Assembly: GCA_963701375.1 (NCBI GenBank)
Contig: CAVOZT010000003.1
Span: forward strand, 248,001 to 312,000
Direction of reading: 5' to 3'
Source of the DNA: CAVXTF01 sp963701375
GTDB taxonomy: Bacteria > Actinomycetota > Acidimicrobiia > Acidimicrobiales > CAVXTF01
DNA length: 64,000 nucleotides
A program made the position numbers and the translations under genes. Each line of letters begins with the position of its first letter. The first letter of the stretch is position 1. A model generated the notes under the pieces. The model had not been told where the DNA came from, did not search any database, and saw only the letters and a list, made by a program, of their open reading frames with translations. Positions 52,891-61,553 of the stretch are shown here, one piece after another.

Positions 52891-54065
52891 CCTGCGACGA
52901 GCTGAAGGCTGTTTATGCGGGCGACCCAAGCGGACGGATCCCGGATCTCCTCGAGCGTCGGGAGACGGTCGGGCGCCTCCCAGACCCGCGCAAGCAGGTC
53001 GGGTCCACCGACCGCCTCCACGGCTTCGATGAATCGCTCCCCTTGCTCGTACTGGCGCAATTTGGCGTCCATGCCGATCAGCTGCTGCATCAGCCGGGCC
53101 CCGGGGCCGGCACGCTTGCGCCGTTCGCGCAGCGCACTCGCAAATCTCGCCGCCTCGGGCACGAGCTCTGCGCCAGCCCGGTTCATCGTGATGTCGCCGT
53201 GCCCCTCGAGAAGGCTCATGAGCGCCTGGATCTTCCCGATCGTGGCGAGCTGCTCGGGTGCAGCGAAGAGCCCGATGAGGCCCGACTGCTCTAGTGGATT
53301 GCGCCCGGCCCTGATCTCGTCGATCGCCCGGCGAAGGGACTCGGCGAAGCGACCCGGGTCCGGAGTCATTCCGGCGAGGCCTTCTTCAACGAGCCCGAGA
53401 AAGTACTCGTGCAGCCAAGGCACCCCGGTGAACTGGCACCGGTGGGTCACCTCGTGAAGAGCGATCCAGAGCCGGAACTGGTCGGGCGGGAAACCGTGCT
53501 TTCGCTCGAGCCCGACGATGTTCGGCCCGACGTACGAGACGACGTCACCACCCGAGCTCGTCGACTCTGGGCTCGTCGACTCTATGCTCGTCGAATCGGG
53601 ATTCGTCGCCTTTGGGCTCGCCGAATCTGAATCTGCGCCCGAGTCCTCGGTGAAGAGGATGTCGTACTGGCCGAGGACCCGAGTCGACATCCAGCCGATC
53701 ACGAGGCCGAGCTGAGTGCCCGTGACGGCACCAGACACAGACGACAAAGGACGCGGGAGCTGGGACTGCTCGAGCTTTTCGAGCAGAGGTGCCAGGAGTC
53801 TGCGGAACGAACGGATATTGGCCCGGACCCAATCGGCGCGGTCCACGACGACTCCCCGCGGAGGGCCTGAGCGGGGATGCAGGCCCGTCGCCCGAACGAC
53901 GAGGTCCTCTGCCTGGGCGGTGAATCGTGCGAAGTCGGCCTCGACTTCGGCGGCCGCCTTGGAATCGAGCTCCACCAGCTGTGGGCCCCCGATCGTCTTG
54001 AGACGGCCGGAGCTGACCCACACACCGACGCGCTCCGCGACGTCCCACGAAACAGGGCTACTCAT
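52887..54065 (-). CDS. DUF2342 zincin-like metalloprotease family protein
   Basis: A 392-residue actinobacterial protein of the DUF2342 zincin group, sometimes labelled coenzyme F420 biosynthesis associated. The metal site is ALHEVTHRCQF (HExxH), followed by WLHEYFLGLVEEGLAG. VSYVGPNIVGLERKHG and HGDITMNRAG are family marks. Between LFTEDSG and VSYVG lies an inserted low-complexity stretch made of Ser-Thr-Glu-Pro repeats (see the 15-base repeats). Its place before tilS and hpt is conserved in actinobacteria. The natural substrate is unknown. ATG 54065 begins the family's SSPVSWDVAERVG. Confidence 0.85.
   Translation of the reverse strand: MSSPVSWDVAERVGVWVSSGRLKTIGGPQLVELDSKAAAEVEADFARFTAQAEDLVVRATGLHPRSGPPRGVVVDRADWVRANIRSFRRLLAPLLEKLEQSQLPRPLSSVSGAVTGTQLGLVIGWMSTRVLGQYDILFTEDSGADSDSASPKATNPDSTSIESTSPESTSSGGDVVSYVGPNIVGLERKHGFPPDQFRLWIALHEVTHRCQFTGVPWLHEYFLGLVEEGLAGMTPDPGRFAESLRRAIDEIRAGRNPLEQSGLIGLFAAPEQLATIGKIQALMSLLEGHGDITMNRAGAELVPEAARFASALRERRKRAGPGARLMQQLIGMDAKLRQYEQGERFIEAVEAVGGPDLLARVWEAPDRLPTLEEIRDPSAWVARINSLQLVAG
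53557..53631. repeat. five 15-bp tandem units within the DUF2342 gene
   Basis: Five consecutive 15-base units (starting CTCGTCGACTCTGGG at 53557) with two to six differences between copies. On the coding strand they read as five-residue Ser/Thr/Pro/Glu-rich units such as SPEST. The unit length keeps the frame, so copy number can vary safely. Confidence 0.85.
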
Positions 54066-54112
54066 AGGGCCAGCATAGAGAGACTCGGCTTGCCACCCGC
54101 ACTCGGGTATGC

Positions 54113-54364
54113 CTAGCGGTTCTCTTCCTCGAGGAGCGCCGCCTTGATGCGGTCGATCAGCTCCTTCGGGACACGCTCGGTGCACCGGCTGGCGATCACG
54201 ATCCTGAGCTCACGTTCGAACCCGACGGCCTGGAAGCAAGGGGAGCAATCGTCTAAGTGCCTTTGGATCTGTACGCGCCTTTCTTCGGTCAGCTCGCCGT
54301 CGAGGTACTGGTAGAGACGCTCCACCGTTTCGTTGCAATCGGCGGCGTTCTCACCGGTGCCCAT
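54113..54364 (-). CDS. rsrA: zinc-binding anti-sigma factor (RsrA/RshA type)
   Basis: An 83-residue protein with the ZAS motif His36-x3-Cys40-x2-Cys43 in RHLDDCSPCF and a further Cys10, the pattern of RsrA of Streptomyces and RshA of mycobacteria. Oxidised thiols release its zinc and free the partner sigma factor. YLDGELTEERRVQIQRHL is typical. It lies 43 bases downstream of the sigma gene, the conserved order. Confidence 0.88.
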   Translation of the reverse strand: MGTGENAADCNETVERLYQYLDGELTEERRVQIQRHLDDCSPCFQAVGFERELRIVIASRCTERVPKELIDRIKAALLEEENR

Positions 54365-54407
54365 CTATCTCCTCCCTCGCTCCCGTGGCTGACCGACGAC
54401 CGCTCGC

Positions 54408-54982
54408 TCACGCACGAGTGTCGGCCGTGACCAGCCCTCGGGCCTCGGCGTAATCCAACAACGCCTTTTGGAGGGCTCTTCTTCCCCGGTGGATCCTGCT
54501 CATGACCGTCCCGATAGGAACGTCGGTGATGTCGGCTATCTCCTTGTAAGAAAAACCCTCGACGTCGGCGAGCAGAACGGCTATCCGGAACGCTTCGGGG
54601 AGCGACTCGATCGCCCGCTTCACCTCGTCGTCGGTTATCCGCTCGAGCAGTTCATCCTCCGCAGATCGCCCCGCGCCCGCGGCAGAGAGCTCACCCAGAC
54701 GCTTGTAGAGGTAGAGGTCCTCGATGTCCTCGACGTCGGCCTTCTCAGGACGCCGTTTGGAGGCCCTATAGCTGTTTATGAACGTGTTCGTGAGTATCCG
54801 GTAGAGCCAGGCCTTCAGGTTCGTTCCTTCTTCGAAGGACCCGAAAGCTCGGTACGCCTTCAGGAAAGTCTCCTGGACGAGGTCTTCCGCGTCGGCAGGA
54901 TTCGCGTCATACGCAGCGCAGCGCTGTAGAGGGCGGGCATGAATTCCATTGCCTGCTCGGTGAACTGCGACCGGTCGGCCAT
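54408..54982 (-). CDS. sigR: ECF sigma factor of the SigR/SigH thiol-stress group (one frame change)
   Basis: About 191 residues when joined. The first frame gives region 2.1 (FTEQAMEFMPALYSAALRMTR); the second gives NPADAEDLVQETFLKAYRAF, LKAWLYRILTNTFINSYR (region 2) and SLPEAFRIAVLLADVEGFSY, EIADITDVPIGTVMSRIHRG (region 4). The lesion lacks one base near 54900. In Streptomyces and mycobacteria this sigma turns on thioredoxin, mycothiol and proteolysis genes under disulfide stress. It pairs with the RsrA-like gene. Confidence 0.9.
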
Positions 54983-55008
54983 GCTGAGCACTGTACCTGT
55001 AGGGAGCG

Positions 55009-55800
55009 TCACGCTCCCTTCAGGACCCTTCCTCTGAGCGCCGCCAATGCGAGCGTCATGCTCACGAGCCCGATTCCGGCGAGCGCGGCGAGGCCTTCTA
55101 GAACCGTCCCGGCCTGCCATCCGGTGGTTATGAGAGAGCGGAGCGCTCCCAGCAGGTAGGTGATCGGGTTGTAGGTGGCGATTGTCGAGAGCCAACCGGT
55201 GAGTGCCTGCTTCGGCACGACGGCGTCGCTCAGGAAGAAGAGCGGGAAGAACACGACGAACGACGCGTTCACGGCTGCAGGGCTTCCCGTCTTGAGAGCG
55301 ACCGCGTAAGGAAATCCGGTGAACGCGAGACCCCAGAGAGCGGAGAACGCCACGAAGGCAAGGACTCCGCCTATCCCGGACGAAAACCTGACGCCGACAC
55401 CAAAGCCGATCGCGAGAACCGGCACGCACAAAGCGATGATCACGACGACGTCAGCAGCCATGAGCCCGAGCAGAAGCGCGGAACGCCGGATCGGCGTCAT
55501 GCAGAGACGGTCGAAGTAACCGCTCTGGATGTCAGTGACGAGGGTGGGCGCCCTCGACATCCCCGTCACCGCAAAAGCGATCGCCATAGGGAGCAGAAAA
55601 GCCTTGTAGTCGAACGCGCCCTTGGCGAACTTCTCGAGCGCACCGAGGTTGACGGCGTAGAAGAAGGCTGGCACGAACACAGCGGGGAGCACGGAAGCCG
55701 GTTCGCGCGGGATCTGGCGAAGCGCGCGCCCCGCCACGGACAAGAGGTCTCTCGTCATGCCGGCCTCTTTGCCCTTGATCGTCCCGCTCGAGGCGCTCAT
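55009..55800 (-). CDS. ABC-2 type exporter permease (DrrB-like)
   Basis: A 263-residue integral membrane protein with six hydrophobic segments, among them ALLLGLMAADVVVIIALCVPVLAIG and a last one near GLAALAGIGLVSMTLALAAL; FVVFFPLFFLSDAVVPKQALTGW and YNPITYLLGALR are the ABC-2 signature. It forms a dimer that exports a drug, lipid or polyketide together with the ATPase encoded four bases ahead (ATGA overlap). Confidence 0.88.
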   Translation of the reverse strand: MSASSGTIKGKEAGMTRDLLSVAGRALRQIPREPASVLPAVFVPAFFYAVNLGALEKFAKGAFDYKAFLLPMAIAFAVTGMSRAPTLVTDIQSGYFDRLCMTPIRRSALLLGLMAADVVVIIALCVPVLAIGFGVGVRFSSGIGGVLAFVAFSALWGLAFTGFPYAVALKTGSPAAVNASFVVFFPLFFLSDAVVPKQALTGWLSTIATYNPITYLLGALRSLITTGWQAGTVLEGLAALAGIGLVSMTLALAALRGRVLKGA

Positions 55801-56837
55801 CGGACGTCTCGGTCGATGATCGGAGAGTGCGTCAGTTCCCTGTACACGTCGTCGAGAGTGGGCGTTCGAAGGGTGATGCTCTTCACCTCGAGCCGAGCAT
55901 TCCCGAGCGCAACCGCGACCGCTGTCAGTGCGCCCGGCCCGTCGGAGGTGGAGAGGACGAGCCTTGCGTCCTCGATCGAGACGTTGTCTATCGCCGGTAA
56001 ACGGCCGAGGTCGATGAGAGCGCCGGCAACGTCGCCCCGGATCTCGCCGGCTGCGTCCGTCTGCAGATCTGCCACGATCAGGTCCTGCCCGATGGATCTC
56101 TTCAACTCGTCAGGTGCGCCGATGGCTGCCAGGCGCCCCCGAGCGATGAACCCGACGCGATCGGCCAGCGCGTCCGCCTCCTCGAGGTACTGGGTCGTGA
56201 GGAAGATGGTCATACCGAGCTCGGCGTTGAGCCTCCTGACCTCGGCCCAGACGTTTTCGCGGCTTGTCGGGTCGAGTCCCGTGGTCGGCTCGTCCAGAAA
56301 AAGGATCTCGGGGTTGTGAACGAGCGCCGCCGCCAGATCAAGCCTGCGCTTCATCCCTCCTGAGTACGTGGCGATGAGCCGGTCGATCGACGACCCGATG
56401 TCCACGAGATCGAGTACCTGATCGAGGCGGGTCCGGATCTCGGCGGACCTGAGGCCGTAAAGCCTCCCTTGCAGAGTGAGCAGCTCGCGACCGGTCTGAC
56501 GATCGTCGAGCGCCGCCTCCTGGAGGGCCACGCCGATCCGCAGTCGCACCTCCTGAGGGTTCTCCACGACGTCGTAGCCGGCGACCGTCGCGCTTCCCGC
56601 TGTCGGGTGCAGAAGGGTGCAGAGCACCCGGATCAACGTGGACTTGCCGGCTCCGTTCGGGCCAAGGAAGCCGAAGATCTCGCCCACGGGCACCGACAGG
56701 TCGATCCCGTCGACTGCTGTGACGGAGCCGTAACGCCTGACCAGCCCAATGGTCTGCACCGCAGGCTGGGCGACCGATAGCCCGGCCGCAGGGGAATTGC
56801 CGGCGGCGGGGGATTCCGGCTCGGCCGTCAATTGCAT
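55797..56837 (-). CDS. daunorubicin-resistance-type ABC transporter ATPase (DrrA-like)
   Basis: A 346-residue ATPase. Walker A is GPNGAGKST (59-67), the signature is TYSGGMKRRLDLAAALV, Walker B is EILFLDEPTTGLDP, and VEVKSITLRTPTLDDVYRELT at the C-terminus is typical of the DrrA group. It lies divergent from a TetR regulator with paired palindromes between them, so it is probably repressed and induced by its transported compound. Confidence 0.93.
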   Translation of the reverse strand: MQLTAEPESPAAGNSPAAGLSVAQPAVQTIGLVRRYGSVTAVDGIDLSVPVGEIFGFLGPNGAGKSTLIRVLCTLLHPTAGSATVAGYDVVENPQEVRLRIGVALQEAALDDRQTGRELLTLQGRLYGLRSAEIRTRLDQVLDLVDIGSSIDRLIATYSGGMKRRLDLAAALVHNPEILFLDEPTTGLDPTSRENVWAEVRRLNAELGMTIFLTTQYLEEADALADRVGFIARGRLAAIGAPDELKRSIGQDLIVADLQTDAAGEIRGDVAGALIDLGRLPAIDNVSIEDARLVLSTSDGPGALTAVAVALGNARLEVKSITLRTPTLDDVYRELTHSPIIDRDVR

Positions 56838-56841
56838 GTTC

Positions 56842-56876
56842 AGATACTATCCGGTATCTAACATACTGTCCAGTAG
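56842..56876. promoter_or_regulatory. twin TetR-type operator between ABC exporter and regulator
   Basis: Two related palindromes: AGATAC-TATCCG-GTATCT at 56842-56859 and TACTG-TC-CAGTA at 56864-56875. Aligned, they give ATACTATCCGGTAT (from 56844) and ATACTGTCCAGTAG (from 56863), 19 bases apart. A partial third copy (ATACTGCCAG) begins at 56887. The sites lie in the 68-base gap between both start codons, ideal for repressing both genes. Confidence 0.8.
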
Positions 56877-56905
56877 GTTCGTTGATATACTGCCAGCGAC
56901 CATCC

Positions 56906-57558
56906 ATGGCACTCGATCCGCTGACACCTGAGCGCAGGCGCCGACTCACCCGCGACCACCTTCTCGACGCTGCGGAGAAGGTTCTCGCCGAGCGCGGCTT
57001 CCACGGCGCCTCGCTGGACGAGGTCGCCGCAGCAGCTGGCTTCACCAAGGGCGCCGTCTACTCCAACTTCAAGAACAAAGAGGACCTGTTCCTGGCGTTG
57101 CTCGAGACCTACTGGGCCCGCGAGTCGGATGCACTTCGCGAGACGCTCGATTCGTCCGACATACCGCCCGAGTGGCGTCTGTCGGACTTCGTAGCGTTGA
57201 TCCGCGACCAGCTGACCCAGGTGCCGGGAAACTGGCCCGCGCTGTATCTGGAGTTCTGCGTCTACGCGCTGAGGAACCCCGCTGCCCGCACTCGGCTCGC
57301 GCAACTGAACGATGCGATCGTCGAATCGGTCGCAGAGATAATCGAAACCGAACGCGCACGGCGCGGGATCGTCACCGACGAGCCTGCGAAGCACGTCGCG
57401 ATGATCATCGAAGCCTTCTTCCGGGGAGTCGGCATCATGCGCGCCCTCGATCCGGAAGCGGTGGACGAACCTTTCTTGGAGACGGCGATCTCTTTCGTGG
57501 CTCGCGGAGTTGTCCCCCGAATTCCGGTGCTACGCCGGCGGACCTTGCGCCCGGCTGA
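56906..57558 (+). CDS. TetR-family transcriptional regulator (one frame change at the C-terminus)
   Basis: A repressor of about 217 residues. The helix-turn-helix is ASLDEVAAAAGFTKGAVYSNF near residue 36-56; the ligand domain continues to ETAISFVARG. In the literal frame the protein runs 110 residues further across the neighbouring convergent gene with no family match. A base change at CCCCC 57514-57518 leads instead to PPNSGATPADLAPG and a stop at 57558, which ends the gene ahead of its neighbour. It likely controls the divergent ABC exporter through the palindromes beside its start. Confidence 0.88.
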
Positions 57559-57576
57559 CCACAGATCGCGCTCAGC

Positions 57577-58794
57577 TCAACCCGAAGACCCGTATTGGAT
57601 CGGGACCGTGAGCACCTGGATCCTCCGCCAGGTGCCCGCGCCGAGAGACCAGTCCGTCATTTGCGACAAGCTCGCGCTCAGCGCGTCGACTTTCCCGCTC
57701 GCGGCGACCGAAACGCTTTCAGTGCCGGCCGGCAGCGGGGGTAGGTCCCGCCACGACGTGCCGCCGTTCGCTCCCGCGACTGCGGCTCGGAGACCACCTG
57801 CAACCGATTTCGACTCGACCACCAGCGATCCGTCGGGCCCGAATCCCGAAGAGACGATCGCGGCGTCTGACGGGAGTGCGAACGCCTGAGAGACGGACCA
57901 CGAACCCGTCTTTCCGTCGCGCCACATCCCGTAGAGAGTGTTGCCCGACGCAATGCGCGCGTAGACCAGCGCGACGATCCGGTCTCCTTGTGAAGACAGG
58001 CGGAGAACGGTGAATTCCCCCTCGGAGGCACCGAGCTTCGGCCCGATGAGTTGCAGGTTGTCGGCATTCGAGCTGCCGCCGCCTGCACGAAAGATCCCGA
58101 CCACACCAGGAGTGGCGCAGTCCGATCCGAGCAGTTCATCGTTCCCGAAAGCGGCGAGAGCCGTAAGTTCACCCACACCGCAGGATCGGCCCGCTCGAGA
58201 ATTCGCCACGTCGTTCCTCGTATAACCGATCGACCAATTCGTGTCGATCCCGGTTCCGTCCTCGACCCTCGAGGCGGTACCGTCCAGCACCGCTAGCCGC
58301 GCGCCCGGTTGCTGTGGTGCAATCAGAACGTCCGGAATCGACTCAGTCCCGAACGGGATGACACCGTCGCTCCATGTACTGCCGTTGTCGTAGGTGAACG
58401 CAAGAGGCGAGAAGGTCCGAAAGTTCGTCGCGTCGAACACGACCGCGATAGAGCCATTAGGACCAGGTGAAGCTGCCAACCCTCCGTTGTCGGCAACACC
58501 CGGCGGTGTGACGAGCGTCCAGTCCGTTCGACCGCTCGGACGGAAGAACAACTGCCAGAACGTATTGAGGGGATCACTCAGGTGCCCCATGGGCAGGATC
58601 GCCCAGCTTCCTGCGGGCGTGACGAAAGATGAGGCGAGCGGTGCGCTCGGCCACGCCTCACTTCGCGAGTGTGGCGCCGATGTCCCGGCGAGGAGGCCCA
58701 CCGCAAGCCCGACGCACACGGCTACTACTCCTGCGCCGGCGATCAGCGCTGAGCGGCGAGTCCCGAGTGATCTGTCGCGAACGCCATTTGCCAC
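57577..58794 (-). CDS. membrane-anchored extracellular protein, BNR/sialidase-like propeller
   Basis: A 405-residue protein with a basic N-terminus and one hydrophobic segment (LIAGAGVVAVCVGLAVGLLAG). The rest has repeating blade-like elements, among them FTYDNGSTWSDGVIPF, GANGGTSWRDLPPLP and GPDGSLVVESKS, with Asp/Asn-Gly-Gly-x-Thr/Ser-Trp turns like BNR (Asp-box) repeats of beta-propellers. No catalytic residues are evident. I do not know its role. Start is a GTG. Confidence 0.6.
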   Translation of the reverse strand: MANGVRDRSLGTRRSALIAGAGVVAVCVGLAVGLLAGTSAPHSRSEAWPSAPLASSFVTPAGSWAILPMGHLSDPLNTFWQLFFRPSGRTDWTLVTPPGVADNGGLAASPGPNGSIAVVFDATNFRTFSPLAFTYDNGSTWSDGVIPFGTESIPDVLIAPQQPGARLAVLDGTASRVEDGTGIDTNWSIGYTRNDVANSRAGRSCGVGELTALAAFGNDELLGSDCATPGVVGIFRAGGGSSNADNLQLIGPKLGASEGEFTVLRLSSQGDRIVALVYARIASGNTLYGMWRDGKTGSWSVSQAFALPSDAAIVSSGFGPDGSLVVESKSVAGGLRAAVAGANGGTSWRDLPPLPAGTESVSVAASGKVDALSASLSQMTDWSLGAGTWRRIQVLTVPIQYGSSG

Positions 58795-58865
58795 CGCGCT
58801 CGGAGGCTAACTGAGTGGTCGCTGCAGCACACTTCGTCTACGCAGACCGCAGACCATCTGCGCGC

Positions 58866-61454
58866 TCAGGGTTGGACGGGGCCGCCTCCGACGTCGTAGT
58901 TGCAGTTGGGACCACCGGAGTCCACCCTCTCGAGCAGGCCTCCGGCGCCCGGCGCGCCGACCTCGATGTCCGTCTCACCCGCAGGTGCAGAAAGCGTTGC
59001 GCCGCTAGCAGGAGACGCGACGTGGGAGAACGGGACGTCTATCTCGACGACGCCGTTGGCCCCGAGAGTGAAGTGCCCGGTGTCGTTGGTATTAACCGGG
59101 TTGTAGTTAGAGGTCGAACCCGTCTTGGTGACAGTCCCGTCGCTGAAAGTCGGAGTCGCACCAGGAACCGCCGTGAGCTCGGCGTTGGCGAAGTACTCGG
59201 TGCCGCCATAGCTCCAGACCCCGTACCATTCCGACGCATCGGCACCTGTCGGAACCGTCTCTGCGAGGTTCGAGACCGTCAGCAGGATCCGCAGCGAGTT
59301 GCCGTCCCCGCTCACACTCATGGCGCCCGCGAGAAGCGACAGCTGCGGGTCTGAGTTACCCAGGGTGTCGGTGGCCGTGTGGGGAGGATTGGCCCAGAGA
59401 CCCGAGGTAACGGAACAGCCTCCACCACCTCCACACGGAAGCAGACCGGGTTGTCCACAGTCTTCGGGAGGTGCCGGCGGGATATTCCTCGTCGGGGTCA
59501 GAGTGGACCTGCCGGTCGCGTACTGAGCAAGCTTGGTGACATTGGGACTTCCGAGGCCCGAGACGTAGTCCCAGCCGCTCGGGTCCACCGTGGGCGTGCG
59601 GGGAAGAGAGGTGTAGTAGCTGTTCGAGGTGATGGGGCTCTGCGATCCGCCCCCTATGTCGAAGAAGGCGTTGGCGTCCTCGGTCGGGTTGAGACCTATG
59701 CGATACAGGACTGGGTCCGCGAACCCGAGCGTGTACGCGCCCGACGAGCTCTTTAGCGCGGCGGCCTGCACTCTCGTCCACATGCCCATCCAAAGTGGCG
59801 ACGACAGGCTCGTGCCGGCGCCTTGCTGATCGTTGACGCCACCCATGGTCACCCCGTAACCGTTGCTGACCACGTCTCCCGACTGGGCGGCGACGTCAGG
59901 GATGCCGCGGCACGGCGTCGGGGAGGCGTACGGAGTCCCGTCCGGCTGCGAGAGGCAGTCCTGCTGATCGAGGGCAGGTGTGCCCTGTTGGAACGAAGGC
60001 TCCGGAATGTAGAAGGTGTTGCCGCCCCCAGAGAAGGTCCAAGCGGTCTCTTCGGCCCGTTTGGCGTTAGAAGCGGGCGCGGTCTTGGTGCTCTGTGTCC
60101 CGTATACCACCGTGCCACCCACGGCGACCACGTAAGGACTCGATGCCGGGTAGTTGGTCTCGGGGTATGCCTGGTTGGCTACGCCGTTTCCGGCGCCGAT
60201 TACTGCAGCCACCACCACCGGGCACGAAGACCCTGTGTCACCTGTCGAAGAGAAGAGCGTCTTTCCCTGGAGCGTCGCCTGCTCGAGAGCGTTCTCTGAC
60301 GCCGCCGTGAATGCGACACCAGCCGTACCGGCGGGACCGCCTTCAGGAGTGCTGATCCCGCCTCCACCGCCGGTCAAGGCGCTGGTCGGGTCCTCTTCGC
60401 ATTCGCCGAATGATGCGTTCGCCTGGTAAGGGCCGTTCGGGTCCGAGCCCCACGCACTTATGTCCGCGAGGACCGATGAGTCGGTGAGGTCCCTCGCGAA
60501 GTACAGCGTCTCAGAATGGGCCTTAGGAGACATCCCGGTGGAAGCCTGAGTGTCGATATCCCACTCGCCACTTCCCGACGTGTCCTGGAAGTCGTCGCCG
60601 ACCGAGTTGATCTTGATCCTGATCTGCGGAAGGTTGTGTTCTGCCTCGAAGGCGCGCAGGTCGGATATCACCCCGGACACCGCCCCCTCGCCCAGGATCG
60701 CCATGCTCTGTCCCTGCCCGAAATCGGCACTGGTATTCGCGATGCTCTTCGGCTGGCCGTAGATCGACCAAAGGTCCTGAGGAGTCGTGAGGCCGACGCA
60801 CTGGCTCTGTTCGCAAGTGGTCTGGTGAGTGCGGGAGGCGAGCAGGTTGTTCAGGCCGATGACGCCGGCGACGTCCAGGCCGGCAGGGACCGTCGGGCCG
60901 TTTGTGTTCGCGTAGAAGGTCTTGTTCCCTTCGCGGAAGTTCGACATCTTGACGGAGAAGGTGCGCTCCGCGGCGCCCGCTGTGCCGTTCAGGAGCATGA
61001 ACTCGTTCGTGTTAGGGGCGTAAGTGACCTTCAGACCGTCACGGATAGCCCAGGACTTCAATTGGTCGAACGTCGATTGGGGGAAGCCGAATTGCTGCGC
61101 CACTTGATTCGCCGTCATGAAGTGGTGGTAGAGCGGGCTCTTAGGATTGTAGATAGCGCTGTAAGCCGCATTCTGCGCCGCAGCTTCGGGGTTGGCGAGG
61201 GTTATGGCGACCTGAACGGGAGTACTCGTAGGAGTCGTTCCCAGCGTTACCGCGTGGTCGAGTCCGCCGAGCACGTCCGTGCTTAGAACGGCTGTCCGGA
61301 GCACACCTGATTGCGAAGCGCCGCCGGCACCGAGTGCTGCAGTGCCATTGAGTGCGAGTGGGATGATCAACGCTGCAGCGCCAACCATTCCTTGCAGCAT
61401 TCTCCGCAATCCCGACTGCCTTCGGGGCGCGCGCCGCGATCTCTTCGTTGACAT
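58866..61454 (-). CDS. secreted S53 peptidase (sedolisin/kumamolisin-like)
   Basis: An 862-residue acid serine-carboxyl peptidase. After a signal (MLQGMVGAAALIIPLALNGTA) comes a pro-domain with SPLYHHFMTANQVAQQFG. The catalytic domain shows GSGEWDIDTQASTGMSPKA (Glu and Asp of the triad) and GAGTSLSSPLWMGMW (Ser), with YPASSPYVVAVGGT between. After the peptidase comes a Gly/Pro linker and a 200-residue C-terminal domain starting CSVTSGLWANPPHTATD that I do not recognise. S53 enzymes work in acid, which suits an acidic soil habitat. ATG 61454 is behind GGAGGCGGGA. Confidence 0.92.
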   Translation of the reverse strand: MSTKRSRRAPRRQSGLRRMLQGMVGAAALIIPLALNGTAALGAGGASQSGVLRTAVLSTDVLGGLDHAVTLGTTPTSTPVQVAITLANPEAAAQNAAYSAIYNPKSPLYHHFMTANQVAQQFGFPQSTFDQLKSWAIRDGLKVTYAPNTNEFMLLNGTAGAAERTFSVKMSNFREGNKTFYANTNGPTVPAGLDVAGVIGLNNLLASRTHQTTCEQSQCVGLTTPQDLWSIYGQPKSIANTSADFGQGQSMAILGEGAVSGVISDLRAFEAEHNLPQIRIKINSVGDDFQDTSGSGEWDIDTQASTGMSPKAHSETLYFARDLTDSSVLADISAWGSDPNGPYQANASFGECEEDPTSALTGGGGGISTPEGGPAGTAGVAFTAASENALEQATLQGKTLFSSTGDTGSSCPVVVAAVIGAGNGVANQAYPETNYPASSPYVVAVGGTVVYGTQSTKTAPASNAKRAEETAWTFSGGGNTFYIPEPSFQQGTPALDQQDCLSQPDGTPYASPTPCRGIPDVAAQSGDVVSNGYGVTMGGVNDQQGAGTSLSSPLWMGMWTRVQAAALKSSSGAYTLGFADPVLYRIGLNPTEDANAFFDIGGGSQSPITSNSYYTSLPRTPTVDPSGWDYVSGLGSPNVTKLAQYATGRSTLTPTRNIPPAPPEDCGQPGLLPCGGGGGCSVTSGLWANPPHTATDTLGNSDPQLSLLAGAMSVSGDGNSLRILLTVSNLAETVPTGADASEWYGVWSYGGTEYFANAELTAVPGATPTFSDGTVTKTGSTSNYNPVNTNDTGHFTLGANGVVEIDVPFSHVASPASGATLSAPAGETDIEVGAPGAGGLLERVDSGGPNCNYDVGGGPVQP

Positions 61455-61553
61455 TCCCGCCTCCAATAGAGGAATAAGACTCGTTTACGCCAGGTTGCGG
61501 CACGCCATACCCACCGGCGAAACCTCTAAAACCGGAGTGTCCGGCCTCCGGAG

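Noticed and set aside
51433..52929. Single bifunctional TilS/HprT gene
   Set aside because: TilS has its own proper C-terminus and stop in another frame with a TTGA overlap to hpt; one extra base in a C run explains the join.
56882..57889. 335-residue TetR regulator overlapping the next gene by 313 bases
   Set aside because: The extra 110 residues have no family features and lie antisense to a real gene; a base change at CCCCC 57514-57518 gives a normal end.
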